Origin: Halobellus limi | GTDB lineage: Archaea; Halobacteriota; Halobacteria; Halobacteriales; Haloferacaceae | Direction: 5' to 3' | DNA: 64,000 bases | NCBI RefSeq assembly: GCF_004799685.1 | Contig: NZ_CP031311.1 | Location: 2,535,355-2,599,354 of the forward strand | Shown: positions 14,644 through 24,941 of the stretch, piece by piece | How positions within the stretch are numbered: the stretch's first letter is position 1 | Layout: every line of letters begins with the position of its first letter | Notes under the pieces: generated by a model | Seen by the model: only the letters and a program-made list of their open reading frames with translations | Databases searched by the model: none | Told to the model about the DNA's origin: nothing | Made by a program: the position numbers and the translations under genes

Positions 14644-16404
14644 TCAGCCGTCGGCGTCGGTGCGAACCGCGTCGGTTTCGGGACAGAGCGCGTCGAGCGG
14701 GATCGCTTCGACGAGGTCGGCGGCGTTCCGGTACGGGTCGGATTCGCCCCCGTCGACGTCGGCCTCGTCTACCGGCCGCGACACGCCCGCGCGCTCGAAC
14801 ACGCTGTCGAGGAACGCCTCGCGCGCCGCGTCGTTCTCGAAGAGGCCGTGGAGGTACGTCCCGAAGACGTCCCCCCGCGCCGCACCGAGCGTCACCGGGT
14901 CGCGGCCGTCGCTCGCGAACGGGAACCGGACCGGCGGCGGGTTCGGCTCTGGTCCTCCCGTCTCGGATGTCCGCGTCTCGGCCGTCCGCACCTCGGTCGT
15001 CCGCGTCTCGGATTCTCCCGTCTCGACCGTCCGCGTCTCGCCGGCGTGGATCTCGTAGCCCTCGACGGTTCCCGTCGCGCTCGCGAGCGGGCCGGCCCCG
15101 TCGAGCGTCCACTCGACCGGCGCGACGCGCTTCCGGCGCGAGAAGGCGGTCTCGACGGGGAGCAGACCGATGCCGGGGACCGTCGTTCCGGCGTCCGGCT
15201 CGGGTGCGTCACAAGCGGCGTCACCGCTTGCGACGTCGCGGGTCGCGTTGTCCGCGATCTCGCCTTCGGCGTCGCCGCCGGCGGCCTCGAGGTCGGCGGC
15301 GACGAGGCGCTCCCCCAGGAGTTGGTAGCCGCCGCAGAGGCCGACGACGGGACCGTCGAACTCCCGTAACCGCTCGTGTAGTCCCGCCTCTCTGATCGCC
15401 CGCAGGTCGTCGGCGGTGTTCTTCGTCCCCGTCAGGACGACCGCGTCGGCGTCCGACAGCGCCCCGTCGGGGGGAACGAACGCGACGCGGACGCCCGGCA
15501 CGTCGAGGAGCGGATCGACGTCGGCGGTGTTCGACGCCCGCGGGAGGCGCGGGACGGCCACCGTGACCGCGCGGTCCTCGGAGACGCCGTCGTCGGTCCC
15601 CCGAACCTCGCGTTCGCCCGCTGCCGGGAGCGAGACGCTGTCCTCCTCTGGAAGGCCGGGATCGTCGTACGGGAGCACCGCCAGCACGGGGACGCCGGTC
15701 CGGGACTCGATCTCGTCGACGCCCGGCTCCAAGAGGGAGCGGTCGCCGCGGAACTTCGTGATCGCGACGCCGGCGACGCGCTCGCGGACGTCCTCGGGGA
15801 GCAGTTCCAGCGTCCCGAGGATCGAGGCGAAGACCCCGCCGCGCTCGATATCGGCGACCAGCAGGATCCGCGCGTCGGCGAAGCGGGCGGTCTCGACGTT
15901 CGCGAGGTCGCGGTCGTGGAAGTTGATCTCGGCGATCGATCCCGCGCCCTCGGCGACGACGACGTCGTGGTCGGCCGCGAGGCGCGCGTGGGCCGCCGCG
16001 GCCGCGTCTCGCGCGTCCTCCCAGTGCTCGGCGTAGTAGTCGCCGGCGGCGTAGTGGCCGAGGGCGACCCCGTCGACGACGAGTTGGGATTCGCCCTCGC
16101 CGCGGGGCTTCAGGAGGACGGGGTTGTGGTCCGTCGTCGGCCGCACGCCGGCCGCGCGCGCCTGGACGGACTGGGAGACGCCGATCTCGCCGAAGGCCGA
16201 GTCGTCGCTGTCCGGCGCTTCTCCGTCGCCGCCGCGGACCGCGCCCGGCCTGACGACCGCCCGCGCCTCGTTGCTCATGTTCTGCGCCTTGAACGGCGCG
16301 ACGTCGACGCCCGCGTCGGCGAGGCGGCGACACAGCCCGGCGACGACGGTGCTCTTGCCGACGTGGCTGGCCGTGCCGGCGACGAGGATCGTTTCAGCGG
16401 GCAT
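14644..16404 (-). CDS. cbiP: Cobyric acid synthase (CbiP/CobQ)
   Basis: This 586-residue enzyme amidates adenosylcobyrinic acid a,c-diamide at four positions in cobalamin synthesis. The N-terminal synthetase domain has the P-loop-like [16 protein letters not shown] (about 6-21) and [12 protein letters not shown]. The C-terminal class I glutaminase domain has the nucleophile Cys ([10 protein letters not shown], about 353) and the His of GTYLHGLF (about 517). A Thr/Glu/Arg-rich repetitive insert (around residues 454-487, repeated ETRT/EVRT) interrupts the glutaminase domain. The start [10 protein letters not shown] was chosen because the eight residues upstream are not family-like. Confidence 0.95.
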   Translation of the reverse strand: MPAETILVAGTASHVGKSTVVAGLCRRLADAGVDVAPFKAQNMSNEARAVVRPGAVRGGDGEAPDSDDSAFGEIGVSQSVQARAAGVRPTTDHNPVLLKPRGEGESQLVVDGVALGHYAAGDYYAEHWEDARDAAAAAHARLAADHDVVVAEGAGSIAEINFHDRDLANVETARFADARILLVADIERGGVFASILGTLELLPEDVRERVAGVAITKFRGDRSLLEPGVDEIESRTGVPVLAVLPYDDPGLPEEDSVSLPAAGEREVRGTDDGVSEDRAVTVAVPRLPRASNTADVDPLLDVPGVRVAFVPPDGALSDADAVVLTGTKNTADDLRAIREAGLHERLREFDGPVVGLCGGYQLLGERLVAADLEAAGGDAEGEIADNATRDVASGDAACDAPEPDAGTTVPGIGLLPVETAFSRRKRVAPVEWTLDGAGPLASATGTVEGYEIHAGETRTVETGESETRTTEVRTAETRTSETGGPEPNPPPVRFPFASDGRDPVTLGAARGDVFGTYLHGLFENDAAREAFLDSVFERAGVSRPVDEADVDGGESDPYRNAADLVEAIPLDALCPETDAVRTDADG

Positions 16405-16455
16405 CTCTCTCGGAGGTCGACGGATCACCGCCCGTCGGCTTCCGGCCGCGGGCCA

Positions 16456-17160
16456 TCAGTACTCCGTCCCCTTCCGCGCGCGGACGCCCTCGTCGAAGGG
16501 GTGTTTCACCTTCCGGACCTCGGTCACGAGGTCGGCCGCATCCAGCAGGTACGTCGGCTCCGAGTGGCTTCCCGTCAACACGAGTTCGAGGTCTGCGGGC
16601 TTCGAGTCGATCAGATCGAGGACGTCGGCCTCGTCGATCAGTCCCTGGTCGGCGGCGTAGAGGATCTCGTCGAGGACGAGCAGGTGGACGCCCGCCTCGG
16701 GGTCGCCGTCGGAGTCCAGCGGCGCGGTCAGGTCCGCGTCGCCGGCGGCCGCGACGAGTTCCTCCGCGCGGGCGAGCGCGCCGCGGGCCTTCGCGAGGTG
16801 TTCGTCCTCGTCGGACCCGTCGAGCATCCCGTGCCAGCCGTAGTGGCCGGTGTTCTCGTAGGAGATGCCCGGCACCGCCGCGATGGCGTTGTACTCGCCC
16901 CGGACGCTCTCGACGGAGTCCGCGCCGCCCTTCATGAACTGGAGGAGGTGCACGCGGTAGCCGTGCCCGGCCGCGCGGAACGCCATCCCGAGGGCGGCCG
17001 TGGTCTTGCCCTTCCCGCCGCCCCACCACGCCTGCACGAGGCCGAACTCCTCGGGCGCCGCGGGTTCGATGTCGTCGGCGGTCGGGCGGACGCCGCCGCC
17101 GGGGGTCGCCCGGCGCGTCTCCGAGGGGGTTCGGTCGGTCGCGTCGTCGCCGTCAGTCAT
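16456..17160 (-). CDS. cobA: Cob(I)alamin adenosyltransferase (CobA/BtuR family)
   Basis: The 234-residue product transfers the adenosyl group of ATP to reduced corrinoids. The P-loop WGGGKGKTTAALGMAF begins near residue 46, followed by LLQFMKGG, HLLVLDEILYA and TGSHSEPTYLLDAADLVTEV, all typical of the CobA/BtuR family. A roughly 38-residue acidic/Thr-rich N-terminal extension precedes the catalytic core. It lies 51 bases upstream of cbiP on the same strand, consistent with a small cobalamin operon. Confidence 0.95.
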   Translation of the reverse strand: MTDGDDATDRTPSETRRATPGGGVRPTADDIEPAAPEEFGLVQAWWGGGKGKTTAALGMAFRAAGHGYRVHLLQFMKGGADSVESVRGEYNAIAAVPGISYENTGHYGWHGMLDGSDEDEHLAKARGALARAEELVAAAGDADLTAPLDSDGDPEAGVHLLVLDEILYAADQGLIDEADVLDLIDSKPADLELVLTGSHSEPTYLLDAADLVTEVRKVKHPFDEGVRARKGTEY

Positions 17161-17250
17161 ACCCGAGGGTAGGCGCGGGCGGACAAGAAGGCGGCGGGAA
17201 GCGGCCGGCGGCGAAGAGCGGTGAGAACCGACCTCGGACGGGCAGCCGAA

Positions 17251-18246
17251 TCAGTCGTCCGCGGGAGCCGCGTCGCCCCGGAGCGCCGGCGGGAGGTCGG
17301 CAGCCAGTCGGTCGCGGTCGTGCGGCGCGGAGAAGTCGATGTCGGGGCCGGTCGGGACGAGGCGCTTCGGGTTCACGTCGCCGTGGCTCATGTAGTAGTG
17401 TCGCGTGATGTGATCGACGTTCACCGTCTCCGCGACGCCGGGGGTCTGATAGATGTCCTTCGTGTAGTTCCAGAGGTTCGGGTACTCGTGGATCGCCCGC
17501 CGGTTGCACTTGAAGTGGGTGTGGTAGACGTGGTCGAAGCGGACGAGCGTCGCGAACATCGCGACGTCGGCCTCGGTGAGCACGTCGCCGACGAGGTACC
17601 GTTGGTCATCGAGCACCTCCTCCCAGTGGTCGAGCGCCGCGAAGACGTCCTCGACCGCGTTCTCGTAGGCCTCCTGGGTGTCGGCGAAGCCGGCGCGGTA
17701 GACGCCGTTGTTGATCGGGTCGTAGATGTCGTCGATGGCCTGGTCGACCGCTTCGCGGTGACCCTCGGGCCAGAGGTCGACGCCGTTCGGCCCCTCGAAC
17801 TCCGTGTCGAGCATCCGCATGATCTCGCGGGACTCGTTGTTGACGATGGTTTCTTTCTCCCGGTCCCAGAGGACGGGCACCGTCACGCGGCCGGTGAAGT
17901 CGGGATCCGCGCGGACGTAGACGTCCCGGAGGAACTCCTCGCCGTAGAGCGGGTCGGGGTACTCCTCGGAGAACTCCCAGCCGTCGTCGTAGCGGACGGG
18001 TTCGACGATCGAGAGCGAGATGTCGTCTTCGAGGCCCTTCAGCCGTCGGGTCATCGCCACGCGGTGCGCCCACGGGCAGGCCCGCGAGATGTAGACGTGA
18101 TACCGGCCGGATTCCGCGGGGAACTCCGCGTCGGGATCGTCCTGGATCCGGTCGCGGAACGACGTCTCCTGTCGGTCGAACTCGCCCTCCTCGTTCGTGG
18201 TCTGGTAGGCGTCCGTCCGCCACTCGCCGTCGACGAGCATGTTCAT
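17251..18246 (-). CDS. Glutathionyl-hydroquinone-reductase-type (Xi class) GST family protein
   Basis: The 331-residue product has the Xi-class GST fold: a thioredoxin-like N-terminal domain with the catalytic CPWA motif (Cys57 in SRACPWAHR), then an all-helical C-terminal domain (YLVGDVLTEADVAMFATLVRF, and NLWNYTKDIYQTPGVAETV). The family reduces S-glutathionyl-hydroquinones. Haloarchaea generally use gamma-glutamylcysteine rather than glutathione, and gshA is 14 kb away in this window, so a gamma-glutamylcysteinyl substrate is a plausible inference. It is a single gene, with an open 310-base spacer upstream. Confidence 0.93.
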   Translation of the reverse strand: MNMLVDGEWRTDAYQTTNEEGEFDRQETSFRDRIQDDPDAEFPAESGRYHVYISRACPWAHRVAMTRRLKGLEDDISLSIVEPVRYDDGWEFSEEYPDPLYGEEFLRDVYVRADPDFTGRVTVPVLWDREKETIVNNESREIMRMLDTEFEGPNGVDLWPEGHREAVDQAIDDIYDPINNGVYRAGFADTQEAYENAVEDVFAALDHWEEVLDDQRYLVGDVLTEADVAMFATLVRFDHVYHTHFKCNRRAIHEYPNLWNYTKDIYQTPGVAETVNVDHITRHYYMSHGDVNPKRLVPTGPDIDFSAPHDRDRLAADLPPALRGDAAPADD

Positions 18247-18556
18247 CGGCGACCACCCCGGACCGCGGGCGGTCGGACGTTCGCGTCGGGAGTGTGAGCG
18301 GCGGCTACTGGTGGAATCATCGTACGTTCAGTAGGCACGCGGACGGGGTAAGTCGTTCGGCACTCTCGCGTCGCGCACGCACGACCACCAACGGGGGAGC
18401 ACCGGCGGCGGGACAAGTGGGATCGGCGGCGGGACGAGTGGGATCGGCGTCGAGAGCGATACTGCCGGTGGGGTTCACGGCGGGGCGGCGGACGCCCGCG
18501 GTCCAGACCGAGACAGCGAAACGGATTAGTAGTTGGTGGTAAAACTGAGTAATGGT
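18247..18556. other. 310-base intergenic region between GST gene and thi4
   Basis: No gene is seen. It must hold the divergent promoters of the GST-family gene and thi4. Near 18407-18450 a roughly 21-base unit (ggcggcgggacragtgggatc) is repeated in tandem twice. An A/T-rich stretch just before thi4 (18518-18550) is the likely core promoter, where the ThiR regulator would be expected to act. No TPP-riboswitch core is recognisable. Confidence 0.5.
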
Positions 18557-19480
18557 ATGGAGTTCGAAGGATTCGCGGACGTGAGCGAAGCACAGGTGAC
18601 CCGAGCCATCGCGACGGACTGGAGCGAGGAGTTCCTCGACCGCGTCGACACCGACGTCATCGTCGTCGGCGGCGGTCCGTCGGGGCTCGTCACGGCGAAG
18701 GAACTGGCCGAGCGCGGCGTCGACGTGACCGTCGTCGAGAAGAACAACTACCTCGGGGGCGGCTTCTGGCTCGGCGGCTTCCTGATGAACAAGGTGACCG
18801 TTCGAGACCCGGCCCAGTCGGTGCTGGACGAACTCGGCGTCCCCTACGAGGAGTCCGACGAGGCCCCGGGGCTGTACGTCGCGGACGGCCCGCACGCGGT
18901 CTCGTCGCTCATCGAGGCCGCCTGCGACGCCGGCGCGAAGATCCAGAACATGACGGAGTTCACCGACGTGGTCGTCCGCGAGAACGACCGCGTCGGCGGG
19001 ATCGTTCTCAACTGGACGCCGGTCCACGCGCTGCCGCGCGAACTCACCTGCGTCGACCCCGTCGCCGTCGAGTCCGACCTGGTCGTCGATTCGACCGGTC
19101 ATGAGGCCGTCGTGGTCTCGAAGCTCTCGGAACGCGGCGCGCTCGACGCCCCCGGGATCGAACACGCGAACGAGCACAACACGGGGATGGACGCGACGGG
19201 CGAGGACGAGTACGGCGCCCCCGGTCACGACTCCCCCGGCCACGACTCGATGTGGGTCAGCGAATCGGAGGACCAGGTCGTCGAACACACCGGCGTCGTC
19301 CACCCGGGCGTCGTCGCCACCGGGATGGCCGTCGCCACCGTCGAGGGCCTCCCGCGGATGGGGCCGACGTTCGGCGCGATGCTCCTCTCCGGAAAACGGG
19401 GCGCGCAGGCGTGCCTCGACGAACTCGGTCGCGAGGCGTCGCCGGTCGAGTTCACGCCCACCGCGCCCGCCGACGACTGA
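18557..19480 (+). CDS. thi4: Thiamine thiazole synthase (Thi4)
   Basis: The 307-residue FAD/NAD-binding enzyme makes the thiazole half of thiamine. It has the dinucleotide motif [11 protein letters not shown] (about 35-45), [14 protein letters not shown] and a His-rich loop around 213-226. With the start MEFEGFADV, the cysteine in RELTCVDP is residue 165. That is the position reported as essential in the Haloferax volcanii homologue, where this Cys is the sulfur donor of a suicidal enzyme. This match also supports the start over an upstream in-frame ATG. It converges on thiR with 9 bases between stops. Confidence 0.96.
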   Translation: MEFEGFADVSEAQVTRAIATDWSEEFLDRVDTDVIVVGGGPSGLVTAKELAERGVDVTVVEKNNYLGGGFWLGGFLMNKVTVRDPAQSVLDELGVPYEESDEAPGLYVADGPHAVSSLIEAACDAGAKIQNMTEFTDVVVRENDRVGGIVLNWTPVHALPRELTCVDPVAVESDLVVDSTGHEAVVVSKLSERGALDAPGIEHANEHNTGMDATGEDEYGAPGHDSPGHDSMWVSESEDQVVEHTGVVHPGVVATGMAVATVEGLPRMGPTFGAMLLSGKRGAQACLDELGREASPVEFTPTAPADD

Positions 19481-19489
19481 GTCGGGGTT

Positions 19490-20404
19490 CTAGCCCTGCA
19501 AGAGCCCCTTGACCGCCGTGACGACCGCGTCGGCGTCGGGACCGAGCACGTAGGTGATCGGTTCGATCCCGTAGCCGCCGGTCTGATAGCAGACGAACGT
19601 CGCAGAGAGGGAATCGGGGCCGCGCTCTTCGATCGCCTCGCGGATCGGATCGGTCGGCGCGTCGGGGTCGAACTCGACGGCGTCGTAGCCGGCGGCTTCG
19701 AGGTCCGCGACGATCTGGGAGTCGTAGCAGATGTTGAGCGCGGCGCGGGCGTCGCTGCCGGCCTCGCGCGCCGACAGGAGGACGCCGGCGACGTGTTCGC
19801 TGACCCCGAACTCCGGGTCGGCCGGGACCGTCGCTCGGCCCTTCACGTCGAAGATGCGTCCGGGGACGCCGGCGACGTCGTCGACGTCGGTCGCCTCCGG
19901 GAGGCACTCCACGAGGTTCGAGCCGACGTTCGGGATGAGGCCGGCGAAGCCGCTGGCGTTCGTGAGTCGGCGGAGCGCCCGCCGCAGCGACGAGCGCACC
20001 TCTTCGCTCGTCCGGAGCCCGCTCTCGGGGTCGTGGATCCGGACGTAGCCGTCGTGGTCTGCGAGTTCGGGCATCGCCTCCTCGTGGAGGCGCACGAGCA
20101 GGTCGCCCTCCTCTAACCGCCGGACGAGCACCTCCGCCTCGACGAGCGCCTGGACGCGGCTCATATCGCCCGTCGCGAGGCCGTCGGCGACGCGCTCGAC
20201 GAGTTCGGCGACGCGGTCGTCTTCGAGGACCTCCGCTCTCCGACTCACGTCGCCGTGGGCGTACTTCGAGACGGCGCTCTGGCTGATCCCCAGCGCCTCG
20301 GCCACCTCGTGCTGCGTCAGCCCCCGCTCGCGGAGCGCCTCCGCCAGCATCGAGCGGAAGGTGGGGAGGAACTCCTCGACGACGACCTCCTCGATGAACC
20401 TCAT
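19490..20404 (-). CDS. thiR: Thiamine regulator ThiR (HTH + ThiN domain)
   Basis: The 304-residue product has an N-terminal helix-turn-helix of Cro/XRE type ([25 protein letters not shown], about 29-53). Its C-terminal domain matches ThiN (thiamine-phosphate synthase-like), with [18 protein letters not shown] and [19 protein letters not shown]. In haloarchaea this fusion senses thiamine phosphate and represses thiamine genes; thi4 beside it is a likely target. The ATG overlaps the dcd stop by 4 bases, so it is translated in an operon with dcd. Confidence 0.93.
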   Translation of the reverse strand: MRFIEEVVVEEFLPTFRSMLAEALRERGLTQHEVAEALGISQSAVSKYAHGDVSRRAEVLEDDRVAELVERVADGLATGDMSRVQALVEAEVLVRRLEEGDLLVRLHEEAMPELADHDGYVRIHDPESGLRTSEEVRSSLRRALRRLTNASGFAGLIPNVGSNLVECLPEATDVDDVAGVPGRIFDVKGRATVPADPEFGVSEHVAGVLLSAREAGSDARAALNICYDSQIVADLEAAGYDAVEFDPDAPTDPIREAIEERGPDSLSATFVCYQTGGYGIEPITYVLGPDADAVVTAVKGLLQG

Positions 20405-21075
20405 TCGCCCGCGTCCCCGTGTCGCCCGTCGGCACTCCCGACGTCGCCGCCGCTCTCTACGTCGGTGTCGCCGCCCGCGTCGGGATCGGCCGACCCCGAC
20501 GCGAACTCGGGGTCGGCCCCGATGCGCGAGGCCTGCGGCCCCTCCTGGTCCTGGTACTTCGACCCGCGCTCGACGCCGTAGGGCCGCCCGGCGGCCTGGG
20601 TGAGTTCGGTGAAGACGAGCTGTGAGACCCGCATTCCGGGCGTCAGCGCCACCGGCGCGGTGCCGAGGTTCGACAGTTCGAGCGTGATCTGTCCGTGGTA
20701 ACCCGGGTCGACGATGCCGGCGGTCGCGTGGATCACGACCGCCAGGCGGCCGAGCGAGGAGCGACCCTCGACGGTCGCCAGGAGATCGGGGGGGATCTCG
20801 ACGCGCTCTTTGGTCGTCCCGAGGACGAAGTCGCCGGGGTGGAGGATGAACTCCTCGCCCTCCGGCACCGTCGTCTCGGTCACGTACTCGGAGACCTCCG
20901 ACTCGCGGTTCGGGTGGATACAGGAGATGTTCGTCCGCTGGAACTCCAAGAACTCCTCGCCGAGTCGGAGGTCGATGCTCGCCGGTTGGATCTGCATATC
21001 GAGGTCGTCGATGGGATCGACGACGAGGTCGCCGGCCTCCAGTCGAGCGAGGATGTCGTCGTCAGAGAGTATCAT
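20401..21075 (-). CDS. dcd: dCTP deaminase
   Basis: The 224-residue product converts dCTP to dUTP for thymidylate supply. Family motifs are present: PASIDLRLG, the catalytic-site block [16 protein letters not shown] with DPGYHG, and QITLELSN carrying the catalytic Glu. The start [16 protein letters not shown] is the family start; the upstream ATG at 21111 adds a basic 12-residue tail. Compared with usual family members it has an extra acidic Asp/Gly/Ser tail of about 35 residues. thiR follows with a 4-base overlap. Confidence 0.95.
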   Translation of the reverse strand: MILSDDDILARLEAGDLVVDPIDDLDMQIQPASIDLRLGEEFLEFQRTNISCIHPNRESEVSEYVTETTVPEGEEFILHPGDFVLGTTKERVEIPPDLLATVEGRSSLGRLAVVIHATAGIVDPGYHGQITLELSNLGTAPVALTPGMRVSQLVFTELTQAAGRPYGVERGSKYQDQEGPQASRIGADPEFASGSADPDAGGDTDVESGGDVGSADGRHGDAGE

Positions 21076-21216
21076 CGTCCGGGAGAGTGTGAGCGAGCGA
21101 CGTAAAGTCACACGCTTCCGACCGAGGCGGTCCGGGGAGTCGAAGGAACCGACGCGTCGCGGCCGGGTCGCTCCGGCGATCGGTCCCCCGCGAAATCGCT
21201 CGACTGGGAGACCGTC

Positions 21217-21693
21217 CTAGCTGTTCAGCGACGATCGGACGCGGGACCCGAGCGTGACGAGTACGATCAGGACCCCGATCCCCGCGAGCTTCAACGAATA
21301 CGTCGACCGTCGCTTCTCGAGGAACGCGTCGCCGGGCGCCGCCGGATCGACGTACGCGGTGACCGTCTCCCCGGATTCGTACTCCTGGGCGAGCGACTGC
21401 GCCTTCGAGTGAATCTCGTACTTCGGGCTCACGTCCGACGGGAAGATCCGGTCGCCGGTGTACGCCGTGCCGTCGTACCGGTACTCGAAGGACACGGTCG
21501 GCTTGTGGGACTGGTCTCCCTTGCTGGTGACCGTCTCGACGTCGGTCTCGACGATCGTCGCGTCCACGGCCACCGCGTCTTCGATCGCGTCCGACTGCTG
21601 GGTGTAATCGTACGCGCCGTACCCGGCGAGGCCGGTTCCGACGAGGAGCAATACTGCCGCGAAGAACGAACTGGGACCGATTGTGGAGGGCAC
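21217..21693 (-). CDS. DUF3592-like membrane protein
   Basis: The 158-residue product has two transmembrane segments (about 6-26 and 132-152) flanking an external beta-rich domain (PTVSFEYRYDGTAYTGDRIFP, ETVTAYVDPAAPGDAFLE) typical of DUF3592. The start is GTG at 21693, chosen because a TATA element (ttataatt, 21717-21724) lies about 27 bases upstream, the leaderless spacing. Longer frames to 22047 run through the pth2 region and are not real. Function unknown. Confidence 0.82.
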   Translation of the reverse strand: MPSTIGPSSFFAAVLLLVGTGLAGYGAYDYTQQSDAIEDAVAVDATIVETDVETVTSKGDQSHKPTVSFEYRYDGTAYTGDRIFPSDVSPKYEIHSKAQSLAQEYESGETVTAYVDPAAPGDAFLEKRRSTYSLKLAGIGVLIVLVTLGSRVRSSLNS

Positions 21694-21784
21694 AGATTTC
21701 GGTGAGTGAGACTCCTTATAATTATGACGCTTCCACCCCGCGGCAAAGCGAGGACATATACCGCATCGCGCGCCAGAGTCGCGT

Positions 21785-22123
21785 ATGAAGCAGGCCATCG
21801 TCGCGCGGACGGACCTCGGGATGGGCAGGGGAAAGCTCGCCGCGCAGGTCGCACACGCGTCGCTGTCGGCGTACGAGGACACCGACGACCGGACCAGAAA
21901 GGAGTGGAAGGGCGGCGGGCAAAAGAAGGTCGTACTGAAGGCGGACGGCGAGGAGACGCTGTTTCGACTGGCCGACGAGGCCGAGCGGCTCGGGCTGCCG
22001 AACGCGATCATCCGCGACGCCGGACACACCCAACTCGACCCCGGCACGGTGACCTGTCTGGCGGTCGGCCCCGCCCGCGAGGAGGACGTCGACCGGGTGA
22101 CCGGCGACCTCTCGCTGTACTGA
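21785..22123 (+). CDS. pth2: Peptidyl-tRNA hydrolase Pth2
   Basis: The 112-residue archaeal/eukaryotic-type hydrolase releases peptides from prematurely dropped peptidyl-tRNA. It shows the family pattern: [24 protein letters not shown] at the N-terminus (read in two parts, [11 protein letters not shown] and VAHASL), the Lys-rich [12 protein letters not shown], and the catalytic [11 protein letters not shown] followed by TCLAVGPA. Length matches the family. It is a single gene divergent from the DUF3592 gene. Confidence 0.97.
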   Translation: MKQAIVARTDLGMGRGKLAAQVAHASLSAYEDTDDRTRKEWKGGGQKKVVLKADGEETLFRLADEAERLGLPNAIIRDAGHTQLDPGTVTCLAVGPAREEDVDRVTGDLSLY

Positions 22124-22206
22124 GCTGAGGACGGGAGCGCGGAGACCGGACGGATAGACGGGAGCGGCCAAACGACTTACCACGGGTCCGTACGGAGGAG
22201 GTGCAA

Positions 22207-23268
22207 ATGAGGGATTTCGCGGACGAGCGTGTCGACGGCGCGCTCGCGCAGGTCGTCGACGGGATGGGCGACGCCGTGGTCGTCCGCGAGGTCGCGAGCG
22301 GCGAGGTCGTCGCCGCCAACGGGGCCGTCGAGGACGTGTTCGGACACGCTCCCGCGGACTTCCGCGAACTCGACGCCGAGGCGTACGCGGCCGACCCCGA
22401 GCGTGCGGGCGACGCGCGGGCCGCGGCGGATCGAACGGCACGGCAGGGCGGCGTGGGGAGGTTCCGCTGGGAGGCCGAACGGCGCGACGGCACGACGTTC
22501 TGGGCCGAATCGAGCGTGTCGTCGACGACCGTCGGCGACCGGGAGTACCTCGTGGACGTCGTCCGCGACGTGACAGAGCGCGCCGAGCGCGAGCGCGACC
22601 TCGAACGGTTCGCCGAGATCCTGACGCACGACCTCACGAGTCCGCTGAACGCCGCGCGGGCGCAGGTGAAGATCCTGCGCGGGGAAGTCGCCGGCGGCGA
22701 GGAGTTCTTGGACCGCCTGGACCGGGTGCACGACCGGATGGAGTCCATCATCGGCGACGTCCGGACGCTCGTCGGCGACAGGCATCGGGAGCCGGATCTC
22801 GGACCCGTCGATCTGAACCGCGTCGTCGTCGGCGCGTGGGAGGCCGTCGGCGGGGGCGGCGAGGAGGGCGAAGCGACGCGCGCGGACGACGCCGGCGGGA
22901 GCCTGATCGTCGACGGCGACCTCGGGACGGTCGAGGCCGACGACGGACGAGTGTGCCGGCTCTTCGAGAACCTCTTCGAGAACGCGATCCGACACGCGGG
23001 CGACGACACCGACTGCGTCACGGTGACGGTCTCGTCGATCCCGGGCGGGGTCGCCGTCGACGACGACGGATCGGGGGTGCCCGAGGCGGACCGCGAGCAG
23101 GTCTTCGAGTACGGATACACCACCGGGGACGGCGGGACGGGGTTCGGTCTCAACATCGTCGCCGCGACGGCCGAGGCCCACGGCTGGGACGTCGCCGTCG
23201 GCGACTCCGAGGCGGGCGGGGCACGGTTCGAGATCACCGGAATGCGGGAGTCCGACGAGGGGAGTTGA
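22207..23268 (+). CDS. PAS-domain sensor histidine kinase (soluble)
   Basis: The 353-residue cytoplasmic kinase has an N-terminal PAS domain (about 12-122, with [20 protein letters not shown]). A HisKA helix follows with phospho-acceptor His141 in [11 protein letters not shown], then an HATPase with N-box [10 protein letters not shown]1 DDDGSGVP and G2 [11 protein letters not shown]. It has no membrane segment. An in-frame GTG two codons earlier (22201) is possible. No response regulator is adjacent. Confidence 0.9.
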   Translation: MRDFADERVDGALAQVVDGMGDAVVVREVASGEVVAANGAVEDVFGHAPADFRELDAEAYAADPERAGDARAAADRTARQGGVGRFRWEAERRDGTTFWAESSVSSTTVGDREYLVDVVRDVTERAERERDLERFAEILTHDLTSPLNAARAQVKILRGEVAGGEEFLDRLDRVHDRMESIIGDVRTLVGDRHREPDLGPVDLNRVVVGAWEAVGGGGEEGEATRADDAGGSLIVDGDLGTVEADDGRVCRLFENLFENAIRHAGDDTDCVTVTVSSIPGGVAVDDDGSGVPEADREQVFEYGYTTGDGGTGFGLNIVAATAEAHGWDVAVGDSEAGGARFEITGMRESDEGS

Positions 23269-23352
23269 CGGGCGGTCGCACGTCCGTGCGTTCCCGACGA
23301 GGAGTGAACCGGAGCGACCTTACTCCCGAAGGGCGAAGCCGAGGGCAACCAG

Positions 23353-24797
23353 ATGCGCGAGGCCCACCCTCTCGAACGGCGCGTCGGCATCGAGCACTAC
23401 TACAGCGACGCCGACGGGACCGGCGGCCGCCTGCGGTCGACGCCCGAGGACTTCCGCGTCAGGGAACTGGAGGCGATGGACCCCGCGCCCCTCGACGCCG
23501 ACACGGGCGATTACCCGCACCTGCTCGTCCGGGCGACGCTGCGCGGATGGGACACCAACGACTTCGCCCGTCGGCTCTCGAACGCGCTGGGGATCAGCCG
23601 CGAGAGGGTCTCCTGGGCCGGTACGAAGGACAAGTACGCGGTCACGACGCAGCTGTTCTCGCTGGAGGGCATCGGTCCCGAGGAACTCCCCGACATCGAC
23701 GACGCCGACGTCGAGGTTCTGGGCCGAGTCGGACGCCGGCTCCACTTCGGCGACCTGGCGGGCAACGCCTTCGAGATCCGCGTCCGAGACGCCCACGTCG
23801 CGCCGGTCGAGGAGATAACCGCGGAGCTGCACGCGCGGGGCAGCGGAGCGGGCGCAGAGAGCGGTTCGGTGCACGCAAGCGGCGGAGACGGCGATGGGAC
23901 CGGCGTCGACGGCGACGAGGCCAGCGTCGACAGCGACGGGGCCGATATCGAGGTCGCCGTCCCGAACTACTTCGGTCACCAGCGCTTCGGGAGCCGCCGC
24001 CCCGTCACCCACGAGGTCGGCCTGTGCGTCGCCCGCGGCGAGTGGCGCGAGGCGGTCCTGACGTACGTCGGCAACCCCTTCGACGCCGAGCCCGAGGCGA
24101 CCCAGGAGGCGCGGGCGTTCGTCGACGAGCAGGCCGAGACGGACGATCCCGACTGGGGGCGGCGCTGGATCGGATGCCCGGCGCGCTCCGGTTCGAGCGG
24201 TCGATGTTGCACCGCCTGCACGAGGACGGCGACGGCGGTCCGGAGGAGTGGCGACACGCCCTGGAGGCCGTCCCGGAGAACCTCCAGCGGTTGTTCGTCA
24301 ACGCCGCGCAGTCGTACGCCTTCAACCGGATCGTCAGCGAGCGGCTCTCCCGCGGTCTCCCCCTCTCCCATCCGGTCGAGGGCGACGTCGTCTGCTTCGC
24401 CGACACCGACGCGCCCGGGGGACTCTACCGTCCGGACACCGACCGTACGCAGGTCGCGACCGATCGTCGCGTCGACGTGATGCGACGGCACTGCGAGCGC
24501 GGCCGGGCGTTCGTGACCGCGCCGCTGGTCGGCGTCGAGACCGAGTTGGCCGACGGCGAACCCGGCGAGATCGAACGGGCCGTCCTCGACGACCTCGACC
24601 TCGAACCGGGCGATTTCGATCTTCCCGACGCGTTCCACTCGACCGGCACGCGACGCGCGGTCCTGCTGCGGACGCGCGTCGAGACCGACGTCGATCCCGA
24701 CGAGGACGCGTACGACCTCTCGTTCTCGCTTCCCTCGGGGTCGTACGCGACCGTGCTGCTCAGAGAGTACCTGAAGACGAGCCCGACCGAACTGTGA
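23353..24797 (+). pseudogene. truD: tRNA pseudouridine synthase D (truD), frameshifted
   Basis: TruD modifies U13 of tRNAs. The N-terminal half (from [12 protein letters not shown]) carries the family motifs [20 protein letters not shown] with the catalytic Asp region, and [12 protein letters not shown]. The frame then breaks: after DDPDWG it continues in the +1 frame as [20 protein letters not shown] and on to [18 protein letters not shown] and the TGA at 24797. The total is 1445 bases, one short of a multiple of three. Restoring one G to the run at 24155-24159 repairs the whole gene. An acidic/Gly insert (about 160-195) precedes the YFGHQ block. A sequencing error is as likely as a true mutation. 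Confidence 0.88.
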
Positions 24798-24941
24798 GCC
24801 GTCGACGTCCGTCGTCGGCCGTGACGCGCCGCGTTGGACCGCCGTCGGTCCCGTCGCGAGCGGGCGGACGGTCACGGGCGGACAGCCAGGGTCGAATCGA
24901 TCGATAGCCGCGCTTTTATTTTCCCGTCGCCTTCGCCCGCT

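Noticed and set aside
13793-15112. Long minus-strand extension joined to the MinD partner protein
   Set aside because: The frame is open for 624 codons, but the upstream part overlaps the MinD-like gene in another frame and is Arg-rich. Only the part from 13792 is real.
18247-18556. TPP riboswitch before thi4
   Set aside because: No conserved TPP-riboswitch core is visible, and the adjacent ThiR regulator explains control better.
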